Assembly: GCA_963798865.1 (NCBI GenBank)
Contig: CAWCVZ010000009.1
Location: 558,001-622,000, forward strand
DNA: 64,000 nt
Source of the DNA: RBG-16-34-14 sp963798865
GTDB lineage: Bacteria; Bacteroidota; Ignavibacteria; Ignavibacteriales; Ignavibacteriaceae
Direction of reading: 5' to 3'
Positions 58,127 through 64,000 of the stretch are shown here, one piece after another. The translations under genes and the position numbers were made by a program. The stretch's first letter is position 1. Every line of letters starts with the position of its first letter. The notes under the pieces were generated by a model. That model did not search any database. It was not told the DNA's origin and worked only from the letters and a program-made list of their open reading frames with translations.

Positions 58127-58219
58127 TCAAATCTTTCTTTTTCCAGCCAGCGAAATTATTCCAGGTCTATATTTTTCTAAAACATCCAAAAGTTTTTTTT
58201 CTGTTAGGATAATTCTCTT
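58127..58219 (-). pseudogene. Possible C-terminal remnant of a minus-strand gene
   Basis: On the minus strand, 30 codons ending in TGA at 58127 read KKLLDVLEKYRPGIISLA, a coding-like segment that resembles the very end of some glycosyltransferases or membrane proteins. It is bounded upstream by a stop, with no start. It may be a decayed gene end or chance. The rest of 58095-58270 shows no feature I can support. Confidence 0.25.
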
Positions 58220-58270
58220 TTACCTAACTTCAAACTTCTTTAAATTTCAATTAAATTGTGGAGGTGATAT

Positions 58271-58304
58271 AAGATTCTTTCGTCACTTCGTTCCTCAGAA
58301 TGAC
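58271..58304. repeat. Half-copy of a GTCATTCTGA-type intergenic repeat
   Basis: The minus-strand sequence starts GTCATTCTGAGGAACGAAG and continues to GAATCTT. This pattern is, from memory, a common intergenic palindrome unit in Bacteroidota-like genomes. It lies directly before the MBL gene and includes an ATG at 58300 that could be mistaken for a start. Confidence 0.65.
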
Positions 58305-58317
58305 AAGGAAATCAAAA

Positions 58318-59160
58318 ATGAAAATTGGCAAATACACTTTACATATAATAAATTCAGGGTATTTTGGATTAGACGGAGGTGCAATGTTTGGAATAATTCC
58401 CAAACCTCTATGGCAAAAAACTAACCCTCCAGATGAAGCAAACAGGATTAAGCTTGCAACGAGAAATCTTCTTCTTACTGATGGCAGAAGAAATATTCTT
58501 ATTGATACCGGTATGGGAAATAAGTGGGATGAAAAATCAAAAAGCATTTATGCTGTTGATCAGACTGATTCTCTTAACGGGAGTTTGAATAAACTTAATC
58601 TGTCAACATCAGATATAACAGATGTTATTTTAACTCATCTTCATTTTGATCATACCGGCGGTTCTACAAAAAATGAGAACGGTAATCTTATTCCGGCTTT
58701 CCCAAATGCAAAATATTATGTTCAGAAAAAAAATTATGAATGGGCAATAAAGCCATCTGAAAGAGATAAAGGAAGTTACCTGAAAGGTAATTTTCAGCCA
58801 TTAATGGATGAAAGAGTTCTTTATTTTATCGAAGGTGAGGAAAGCTTTGATGATGAAATAGAATTTGTGATAATAAACGGCCATACATTTGCGCAGCAAT
58901 TAATAAAGCTTTCAGATTCTTCCAACACAATTCTTTATTGCGGTGATCTCTTTCCGACAACTTCACACATTCCTGTTCCTTATGTAATGGGCTATGATCT
59001 TCAGCCGCTTGTAACAGTAGAAGAGAAAAAAAATATACTCTCAAAAGCAATTGATGAGAATTGGAAAATCTTTTTTGAACATGACCCGTTAACTGCAATT
59101 GCAAATGTTGTAAAGGACGAAAAAGGATTTCGGGCAAATGAAAAAACGAATACTTTATGA
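58318..59160 (+). CDS. Metallo-beta-lactamase fold hydrolase
   Basis: About 280 residues. Metal ligands: THLHFDHTGGS (HxHxDH), NGHTFAQQ (His), YCGDLFPT (Asp) and EHDPLT (His). Size and order fit the glyoxalase II/MBL-like hydrolases without an added domain; the substrate (thioester, lactone or other) is unknown. ATG 58318 is preferred over 58300, which lies in the repeat; AAGGA precedes it. The stop overlaps the Rieske start (ATGA), so the two are translated together. Confidence 0.9.
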   Translation: MKIGKYTLHIINSGYFGLDGGAMFGIIPKPLWQKTNPPDEANRIKLATRNLLLTDGRRNILIDTGMGNKWDEKSKSIYAVDQTDSLNGSLNKLNLSTSDITDVILTHLHFDHTGGSTKNENGNLIPAFPNAKYYVQKKNYEWAIKPSERDKGSYLKGNFQPLMDERVLYFIEGEESFDDEIEFVIINGHTFAQQLIKLSDSSNTILYCGDLFPTTSHIPVPYVMGYDLQPLVTVEEKKNILSKAIDENWKIFFEHDPLTAIANVVKDEKGFRANEKTNTL

Positions 59161-59486
59161 TTGAAGGATTTACAAAGCTTTGCCGTTTTGAAGAGCTTAA
59201 AGAAGGAGCAGGTAAAAGATTTATTGTTGATGAAACTGAAGTAGCTGTATTTAAAATTAATAATGAAATTTATGCTCTCAGCAATGTTTGTCCTCATCAG
59301 CATACTGCATTAATCTATGATGGTTTTATTGAGAATGATTTTGTTGTTTGTCCAGCGCACGGATGGATGTTCAATTTAAAAACAGGAAATCAGCCGAAAG
59401 GAGAAAAAGGTCTGGATAGTTTTCCTGCTATGGTTTTTAATGATGAGGTTTATGTGAAAGTTTTTAAAAAAGAATTAAAATGGTGA
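59157..59486 (+). CDS. Rieske [2Fe-2S] ferredoxin (NirD-like)
   Basis: This 109-residue soluble protein has C45-P-H47 and C65-P-A-H68, the Rieske ligands, but not the disulfide Cys of bc-type Rieske proteins. It therefore resembles small soluble ferredoxins and the nitrite-reductase small subunit. Electron transfer to an oxygenase or reductase is likely. Coupled to the MBL gene by a 4-base overlap. Confidence 0.92.
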   Translation: MIEGFTKLCRFEELKEGAGKRFIVDETEVAVFKINNEIYALSNVCPHQHTALIYDGFIENDFVVCPAHGWMFNLKTGNQPKGEKGLDSFPAMVFNDEVYVKVFKKELKW

Positions 59487-59492
59487 GACATC

Positions 59493-59574
59493 AGTCATTT
59501 TGAAAAGCGGAGCGAAGAAGAATCCTAATCTCAATATAGAGATTCTTCATCATGATAAATCGGAAGGAATGACT
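59493..59574. repeat. Palindromic intergenic repeat (about 80 bp)
   Basis: Ends AGTCATT (59493-59499) and AATGACT (59568-59574) are inverted. Inside, AATCTC (59527-59532) pairs with GAGATT (59539-59544). The inner text AGCGGAGCGAAGAAGAATCC matches the GTCATT ... GCGAAG ... GAATC family like the half-copy at 58271. Confidence 0.7.
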
Positions 59575-59593
59575 TCCACTTTGTAAATAAATT

Positions 59594-60508
59594 ATGAAAT
59601 TGACAAATGAAATAGTTATTGAAAAAGCTAAGAAGCATGGATTTGATTTGATTGGTTTTTCTAAAGCTGAAGAATTAAAAAAAGAATCTGCTAATCTTGA
59701 GAAGTGGCTTGAGATGAAATATCAGGGGGATATGGATTATATGCAAAGGAATTTTTCTAAAAGAAAAGATGTGTCTCAGATTTTTCAGCATGCAAAAAGT
59801 ATTATCTCGCTTGGAATTAATTATTATTCAGATGAACAATATAGCGGCGAAAAAGATAAAGGAAAAATTTCCCGTTATGCCTGGGGGAAAGATTATCATT
59901 TAATAATCTGGAAAAAACTTGAACTTCTTGAAAATGAACTAAAAAAAATTAACCCCTCTTTTGAATCAAAATCTTATGTTGATACCGGACCCGTAATGGA
60001 TAAAGCCTGGGCTGTAAAATCCGGGTTGGGATGGATGGGTAAGCACACAAATGTTATAAATAAAGAAATCGGGAGCTGGTTTTTTATTGCCAATCTTATT
60101 ACGAATATTGAATTTGAATATTCTTCAATAGTGACAGATCATTGCGGAAGCTGCACTGCTTGTTTAGATGCCTGCCCTACTAATGCAATAGTGAATGAAT
60201 ATATTTTAGATTCAGCAAAATGTATTTCATACCTAACGATTGAAAACAAAAAGGAGATTCCAGAAAAATTTAAAAACAAATTTGATAACTGGATATTCGG
60301 CTGCGATATTTGCCAGGATGTTTGCCCGTGGAATATTAAATTCTCAATGGAAACCAAAAATGCAGAATTCTTACCTGTGAATAAAGAATTTAAACTTTCA
60401 GAAATTTTGAATATGAACGAGGATGAATTTCGTGAAAGATTTTCTGAAAGTTCTGTTAAAAGAACAAAATTGAATGGACTGAAAAGGAATGCAAAATTTG
60501 TAAATTAA
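59594..60508 (+). CDS. queG: Epoxyqueuosine reductase
   Basis: This 304-residue protein has the QueG start (KAKKHGFDLIGFSKAEEL), the cobalamin-binding half (SYVDTGPVMDKAWAVKSGLG) and two 4Fe-4S sites: CGSCTACLDACPTNAI, CDICQDVCPWN. It reduces epoxyqueuosine to queuosine in tRNA, using cobalamin. No other queuosine genes are in the window. It stands alone between a repeat and trxB. Confidence 0.95.
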   Translation: MKLTNEIVIEKAKKHGFDLIGFSKAEELKKESANLEKWLEMKYQGDMDYMQRNFSKRKDVSQIFQHAKSIISLGINYYSDEQYSGEKDKGKISRYAWGKDYHLIIWKKLELLENELKKINPSFESKSYVDTGPVMDKAWAVKSGLGWMGKHTNVINKEIGSWFFIANLITNIEFEYSSIVTDHCGSCTACLDACPTNAIVNEYILDSAKCISYLTIENKKEIPEKFKNKFDNWIFGCDICQDVCPWNIKFSMETKNAEFLPVNKEFKLSEILNMNEDEFRERFSESSVKRTKLNGLKRNAKFVN

Positions 60509-60573
60509 AGATGAACCTTTTCATCATTTAGTTTATCTTATTATTAGTGATTTAATGAAATACTGGAGAAAAA

Positions 60574-61562
60574 ATGCCCGAAACTGATCATAATAATCAT
60601 CATAAATTAATTATAGTTGGAGCCGGCCCGGCAGGCTTTACAGCCGCGTTATATACTGCCAGGGCTAATTTAAATCCTGTAATGTTTGAAGGATTACAAC
60701 CTGGCGGACAGCTCACAATTACCACCGAGGTTGAAAACTATCCAGGGTTTGAAAATGGAATTATGGGTCCTGAACTAACAGATATAATGAGAAAACAAGC
60801 TCAGAGATTTGGTGCAAAGTCAATCTTTCGGGAAATTACCGAAGTTGATTTTTCAAAAAGACCTTTTGTTTTGAAAACTTATGAAGATACCTATACAGCT
60901 GACTCTGTAATTATTGCAACAGGGGCTTCCGCTAAATTGCTTAACCTTGAAAGTGAAAAAAAATTTATGGGTTATGGAGTTTCTGCTTGTGCAACTTGCG
61001 ATGGTTTCTTTTTAAAAACCAGAGAGTTCTGGTTGTTGGCGGCGGTGATACTGCAATGGAAGAAGCTAATTTCCTTACAAAATTTGCTTCGGAAGTTTTA
61101 GTTGTTCATAGAAGAGATGAATTCCGTGCATCTAAAATAATGATTGAAAGAGCAATGGGTAATCCTAAAATAAAATTTTTAACAAATAAACTTGTTGTTG
61201 AAGTTTTAGGTAAAGATGAAAATGGAAGAAAAGTTATGACCGGGGTTATTCTTGAAGATACACTGGATAATTCAAGAGAAGAACTCCAGGCTGATGGTTT
61301 GTTTATTGCAATCGGACACAAACCAAACACAGATCTATTCAAAGGAATTCTTGACATGGATGAAACCGGTTATCTGAAAGTAAAATCAGGTTCAACATAT
61401 ACTAATATTGAAGGCGTTTTTGCTGCCGGGGATGTTACTGATAAAGTTTACAGGCAGGCTGTTACTGCTGCCGGTATGGGATGTATGGCTGCGATTGATG
61501 CTGAAAGATGGCTTGGAGAATTTGAACATAAAGTTCAATTGGAAAACGCAGAAAGTAAATAA
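60574..61562 (+). CDS. trxB: Thioredoxin reductase, frameshifted
   Basis: The N-terminal frame holds the FAD-binding IVGAGPAGFTAALYTARANL, LQPGGQLTITTEVENYPGF and the redox site CATCDGFF. A frame change follows in the T5A5 run at 61009-61018; one added T or A continues as NQRVLVVGGGDTAMEEA (NADPH site) and FAAGDVTDKVYRQAVTAAG to the end. Total about 329 residues, normal for low-molecular-weight TrxB. It reduces thioredoxin with NADPH. The binding site is GGAG. The N-terminus has an unusual His-rich start (ETDHNNHHK). Confidence 0.94.
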
Positions 61563-61567
61563 AAAAA

Positions 61568-61593
61568 ACTTCGGGATTGGTAATAACCCCGAA
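61568..61593 (-). terminator. Rho-independent terminator for the minus-strand DUF gene
   Basis: CTTCGGG (61568-61574) and CCCGAAG (61587-61593) make a 7-bp stem around a 12-base loop. On the minus strand a run of eight T and more (TTTTTTTATTT) follows. It overlaps the region just past trxB, so it may serve both directions. Confidence 0.8.
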
Positions 61594-61615
61594 GGTTGAA
61601 AACCTCTCGAATTAA

Positions 61616-61960
61616 TTATTTCTTATCAAGCTTTCTTGATACAAGATTAGCAACTACAAACCCGATTCCCGTTACTGTAAACAAGAAAAGAGGAACCCAA
61701 TGATCCTGGTGTGTTTCCTGGTTAAGCATTATACCGAATCCTAACCCCAAACCAAAGCAGATAGTTACAATACCAATCTTAAGCATTCTGAATGGGTCCT
61801 TCTTCCCTTCAAAAAAATCTTTTATTGATTGTGCATCCATTCCTTTTTCAATCAGCATTTGTCTTTCTCTCGATCTGAAAAAGAAATATGAAACGAGAAT
61901 TATTCCTATAACTAAAGTCCCAACTATTGGAATAAAGACCGCAACTACATTCTCATTCAT
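61616..61960 (-). CDS. Small membrane protein, DUF6249-like
   Basis: This 114-residue protein has three hydrophobic helices (about 5-28, 58-78, 88-106). Between the first and second is a charged loop with RERQMLIEKGMDAQSIKDFF, which is typical of the small membrane proteins often found beside ECF sigma operons. I assign the family by resemblance only. It is divergent from the ECF sigma gene 205 bases away and has its own terminator. Confidence 0.7.
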   Translation of the reverse strand: MNENVVAVFIPIVGTLVIGIILVSYFFFRSRERQMLIEKGMDAQSIKDFFEGKKDPFRMLKIGIVTICFGLGLGFGIMLNQETHQDHWVPLFLFTVTGIGFVVANLVSRKLDKK

Positions 61961-62165
61961 TTTAAACTCCTTTTTACTTTATTATTTACAACCTTTTTTA
62001 AGTTTTATTTCTTACTGTCTGATGGTTGAGACTATCACATTGTTTTGAAGGTTACAGGCAAGCCCGATTTTTTTTTTGTTTTTATATCTTTTATTTTGAA
62101 AAATATGTAGGTTAAATGTAAGGGAGTTTGTAACCTTTTTGTTTGAAGAAAGGTCAGAATAAGGA

Positions 62166-62732
62166 ATGAAAGGTGTTAATGACCAGGAAATAATTGAGTC
62201 GGTTAAAAAAGGCAATCATTCAGATTTTTCCATATTAGTTGAAAGATATAAGAACAAAGCATTTTCTATGTTAACAAGAATGTTAAAAAATAAAATGGAA
62301 GCAGAAGAAGTTTTGCAGGATTGTTTTTTAAAAGCATTTAATGCCTTAAATAATTTTAAAGGTGACGCTAAATTTTCAACATGGTTTTATAAGATTGTTT
62401 ATAATTCTGCTTTAAGCAGGTTGTCTATTCAAAAAAGAAAAACAGAAATAGAAATGTCTTCTGTTGATGATCATTTTGATTTAAAAAGTGATTATGATTA
62501 TAATCTAACAGAGCAGAAAGATTTATCATTATATTTAAAAGAAATGGTAGGAAAGCTGCCGGCAAATTATGCATCGGTAATTTCAATGTTTTACTTGGAA
62601 AATTTATCCTGCGAAGAAATAAGCGAAGTTATGGGAACCAATATTAACAATGTTAAAGTTATGCTTCACAGGTCAAGATCAGCTTTAAAAGATATTTTGA
62701 TAAAGAATAATTATACCGAGGAATTATTATGA
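62166..62732 (+). CDS. ECF-type RNA polymerase sigma factor (second)
   Basis: At 188 residues, region 2 is FSILVERYKNKAFSMLTRML, LQDCFLKAFNALNNFKGDAKFSTWFYKIVYN; region 4 is VGKLPANYASVISMFYLE, EISEVMGTNINNVKVMLHRSR. It resembles RpoE-like ECF factors. Its end overlaps the start of an anti-sigma-like gene by 4 bases, which suggests stoichiometric expression. Signal unknown. Confidence 0.94.
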   Translation: MKGVNDQEIIESVKKGNHSDFSILVERYKNKAFSMLTRMLKNKMEAEEVLQDCFLKAFNALNNFKGDAKFSTWFYKIVYNSALSRLSIQKRKTEIEMSSVDDHFDLKSDYDYNLTEQKDLSLYLKEMVGKLPANYASVISMFYLENLSCEEISEVMGTNINNVKVMLHRSRSALKDILIKNNYTEELL

Positions 62733-63232
62733 TTGAATTGAGTGATGACCTGTTGAATAAATATATTGATGGCGAACTCGATAAAAGTATAATGAATCAG
62801 GTAAAGATAAAACTTGAATCATCTGCAAAAGATATGATGAATTATAAAGCTCTTTTATCAATTCATAATGAACTAAAAATTATGTCCCCCGAAGTGGTTT
62901 CTCCAAATTTTACTTCCACTCTTATGTTAAGGGTGCAGAGAAGTCTGAAGTCTAAAAAGGAACAGAATTTTTTTATTGTGTTGGTTTTATCATTGTTCTT
63001 TTTAATCTGCCTGGGAATTATCGGCTATGTACTTGCCAATTATATTTTTACTGCCGAATCCAGTTCGGGAATGTTTACTGAAATCTCTGTGCACCCTGAA
63101 AATTTAATAACTCTTCTCCGGAATTTCTTTTCAAAAGGAAATATTTCAATAATAGGATCAATCTTTTCATTTATACTGCTTATAACCGGATACTTTTTTT
63201 ATGACAGTATAAAGCAAGCCAAACAACGTTAA
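62729..63232 (+). CDS. Membrane anti-sigma factor-like protein
   Basis: This 167-residue protein has a soluble N-terminal part (LLNKYIDGELDKSIMNQVK, typical of anti-sigma N-terminal domains), then two transmembrane helices (about 80-103 and 134-155). It lacks the zinc-binding HxxxCxxC. It overlaps the sigma gene (ATGA) and probably binds that factor. The C-terminus ends in a short basic tail. Confidence 0.75.
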   Translation: MIELSDDLLNKYIDGELDKSIMNQVKIKLESSAKDMMNYKALLSIHNELKIMSPEVVSPNFTSTLMLRVQRSLKSKKEQNFFIVLVLSLFFLICLGIIGYVLANYIFTAESSSGMFTEISVHPENLITLLRNFFSKGNISIIGSIFSFILLITGYFFYDSIKQAKQR

Positions 63233-63305
63233 TCTCTGTCTCCTCACCTAAAATAATCTTTACTTATATTTACAGATGATAATTTATAATTATAATTAAG
63301 GAGGA

Positions 63306-63632
63306 ATGATGCTTGTTCTAACTACTCCAACTATTGAAGGTAAAAAAATTATTAAATACCATGGACTCGTAAGCGGAGAAGCAATTCTTGGTGCAAATAT
63401 ATTTAAAGATTTCTTTGCAGGAATCAGAGATATAGTGGGCGGTCGTTCTGCTGCTTATGAAAAAGAATTACGAAAAGCTAAAGATATTGCTGTTGATGAA
63501 ATGGTTGCTTCAGCAACTGCACAGGGTGCAAATGCTGTAATTGGTGTTGACCTTGATTATGAAACTATTGGCGGCGGTGGAGGAAATATGCTTATGGTTA
63601 GTGCAAGCGGAACAGCAGTAACATTTGAATAA
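63306..63632 (+). CDS. YbjQ/UPF0145 family protein
   Basis: At 108 residues it matches the family: TTPTIEGKKIIKYHGLVSGEAI, DIVGGRSAAYEKELRKAKDIA, ANAVIGVDLDYETIG. Pentameric cytoplasmic protein, suggested to bind heavy metals, but function unproven. The sequence AAGGAGGA directly precedes a double ATG (63306 and 63309); the second ATG has the better spacing. Confidence 0.92.
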   Translation: MMLVLTTPTIEGKKIIKYHGLVSGEAILGANIFKDFFAGIRDIVGGRSAAYEKELRKAKDIAVDEMVASATAQGANAVIGVDLDYETIGGGGGNMLMVSASGTAVTFE

Positions 63633-63688
63633 AGGCGGAATGTTTAATATGAATTTTTTTCTGTATTTGAACTTGAGTTTTTGTGAAT

Positions 63689-64000
63689 ATGGCTACTAAA
63701 TCAGGATACGCTGCAATTATTGGTTTGCCAAATGCTGGCAAATCAACTTTAATGAATGCACTGCTTGGACAGAAGCTATCTATTGTAACAACTAAGCCTC
63801 AGACAACCCGAAAAAAAATTCTTGGAATTCTTTCATCTGAAGATTACCAGGTTATTTTTCTTGACACTCCCGGCATTATTAAGCCAGAATATCTTTTACA
63901 GGAAAAAATGATGGAAGCTGTAGATGATTCATTAAAAGATGCCGATATAATTATCCTGATTGTTGATATATCTTATAATCCTGAAAAGCAAAATATTTTA
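63689..64000 (+). CDS. era: GTPase Era, 3' partial
   Basis: The start of Era is at 63689 and runs off the window after 104 codons. It has G1 IGLPNAGKSTLMNALLG, G2 TKPQTTRKKI, G3 DTPG and the following VDDSLKDADIIILIVD. Era binds the 3' end of 16S rRNA and 30S subunits and is normally essential. It lacks a clear Shine-Dalgarno. The KH domain would lie beyond the window. Confidence 0.96.
   Translation, partial: MATKSGYAAIIGLPNAGKSTLMNALLGQKLSIVTTKPQTTRKKILGILSSEDYQVIFLDTPGIIKPEYLLQEKMMEAVDDSLKDADIIILIVDISYNPEKQNIL

Noticed and set aside
57826..58212. Plus-strand open frame overlapping the ferredoxin gene
   Set aside because: It runs out of frame through the well-supported ferredoxin; its tail has no recognisable domain.

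Overview
This window is one contiguous stretch of an AT-rich bacterial chromosome (no base composition was computed). It most likely comes from the Ignavibacteria / Ignavibacteriales, in the Bacteroidota-Chlorobiota group. The evidence is family content and recurring sequence habits. Two secreted proteins carry a NYPNPFNP-type type IX secretion (T9SS) sorting domain. DUF4837 and DUF2723 proteins are present, along with a Chlorobi-like two-cluster ferredoxin. Lipoboxes are common, and Shine-Dalgarno sites of the AAGGAG type precede many genes. The assignment is by inspection only; no database was searched.

Layout. 1-8.9 kb: the 3' part of a large beta-propeller protein, a Rieske protein, an RND efflux adaptor/pump pair and an endonuclease/exonuclease/phosphatase-family enzyme. 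8.9-9.57 kb: a gene-free stretch packed with roughly 10-bp inverted repeats, the most unusual part of the window. 9.6-12.7 kb: an acidic unknown gene, obgE, tRNA-Met(CAT), secG and an inverted-repeat element. 12.7-24.4 kb: dacB, a LOG-family gene, an rpsU cluster, a universal stress protein, an ECF sigma/anti-sigma pair, an M14 peptidase, a redoxin, DUF2461, an outer-membrane barrel, a methyltransferase and an AddB-like nuclease. 24.5-27.1 kb: a secreted metalloprotease. 27.2-35.3 kb: greA with a terminator in its leader, then ribD-ribE-tilS-hpt-ftsH-lipid kinase-DUF4837. 35.3-40.1 kb (minus): DUF2723 and glnE. 40.2-47.5 kb: secA, glnB (PII), a large TPR lipoprotein, mtgA and an AlbA-domain gene. 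47.5-52.6 kb (minus): a TrmH-family methyltransferase, rlmN, asnA and a T9SS-exported BNR protein. 52.9-64 kb: acyl-CoA dehydrogenase, a YidD-like/TPR cassette, lemA-TPM, ferredoxin, MBL-Rieske pair, queG, trxB, a small membrane protein, a second ECF sigma/anti-sigma pair, a YbjQ-family protein and the start of era.

Most genes are housekeeping: protein export (secA, secG, YidD-like), ribosome and RNA maturation (obgE, era, rlmN, tilS, queG, rpsU), nitrogen control (glnE, glnB, asnA), riboflavin synthesis, and cell wall and envelope (dacB, mtgA, lemA). Two T9SS cargo proteins and a TPR lipoprotein that may be PorW/SprE-like point to surface export.

At least eight genes, and probably nine, are interrupted by a single-base frame change, several of them normally essential (secA, obvious trxB, rlmN, asnA). 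Most lie in short A or T runs, so indel errors in the assembly are the likeliest cause. I give each such gene as one feature and note the break. The features most worth following up are the folded inverted-repeat array at 8921-9440, the greA leader terminator, and the repeat element that appears to have extended the end of rlmN.
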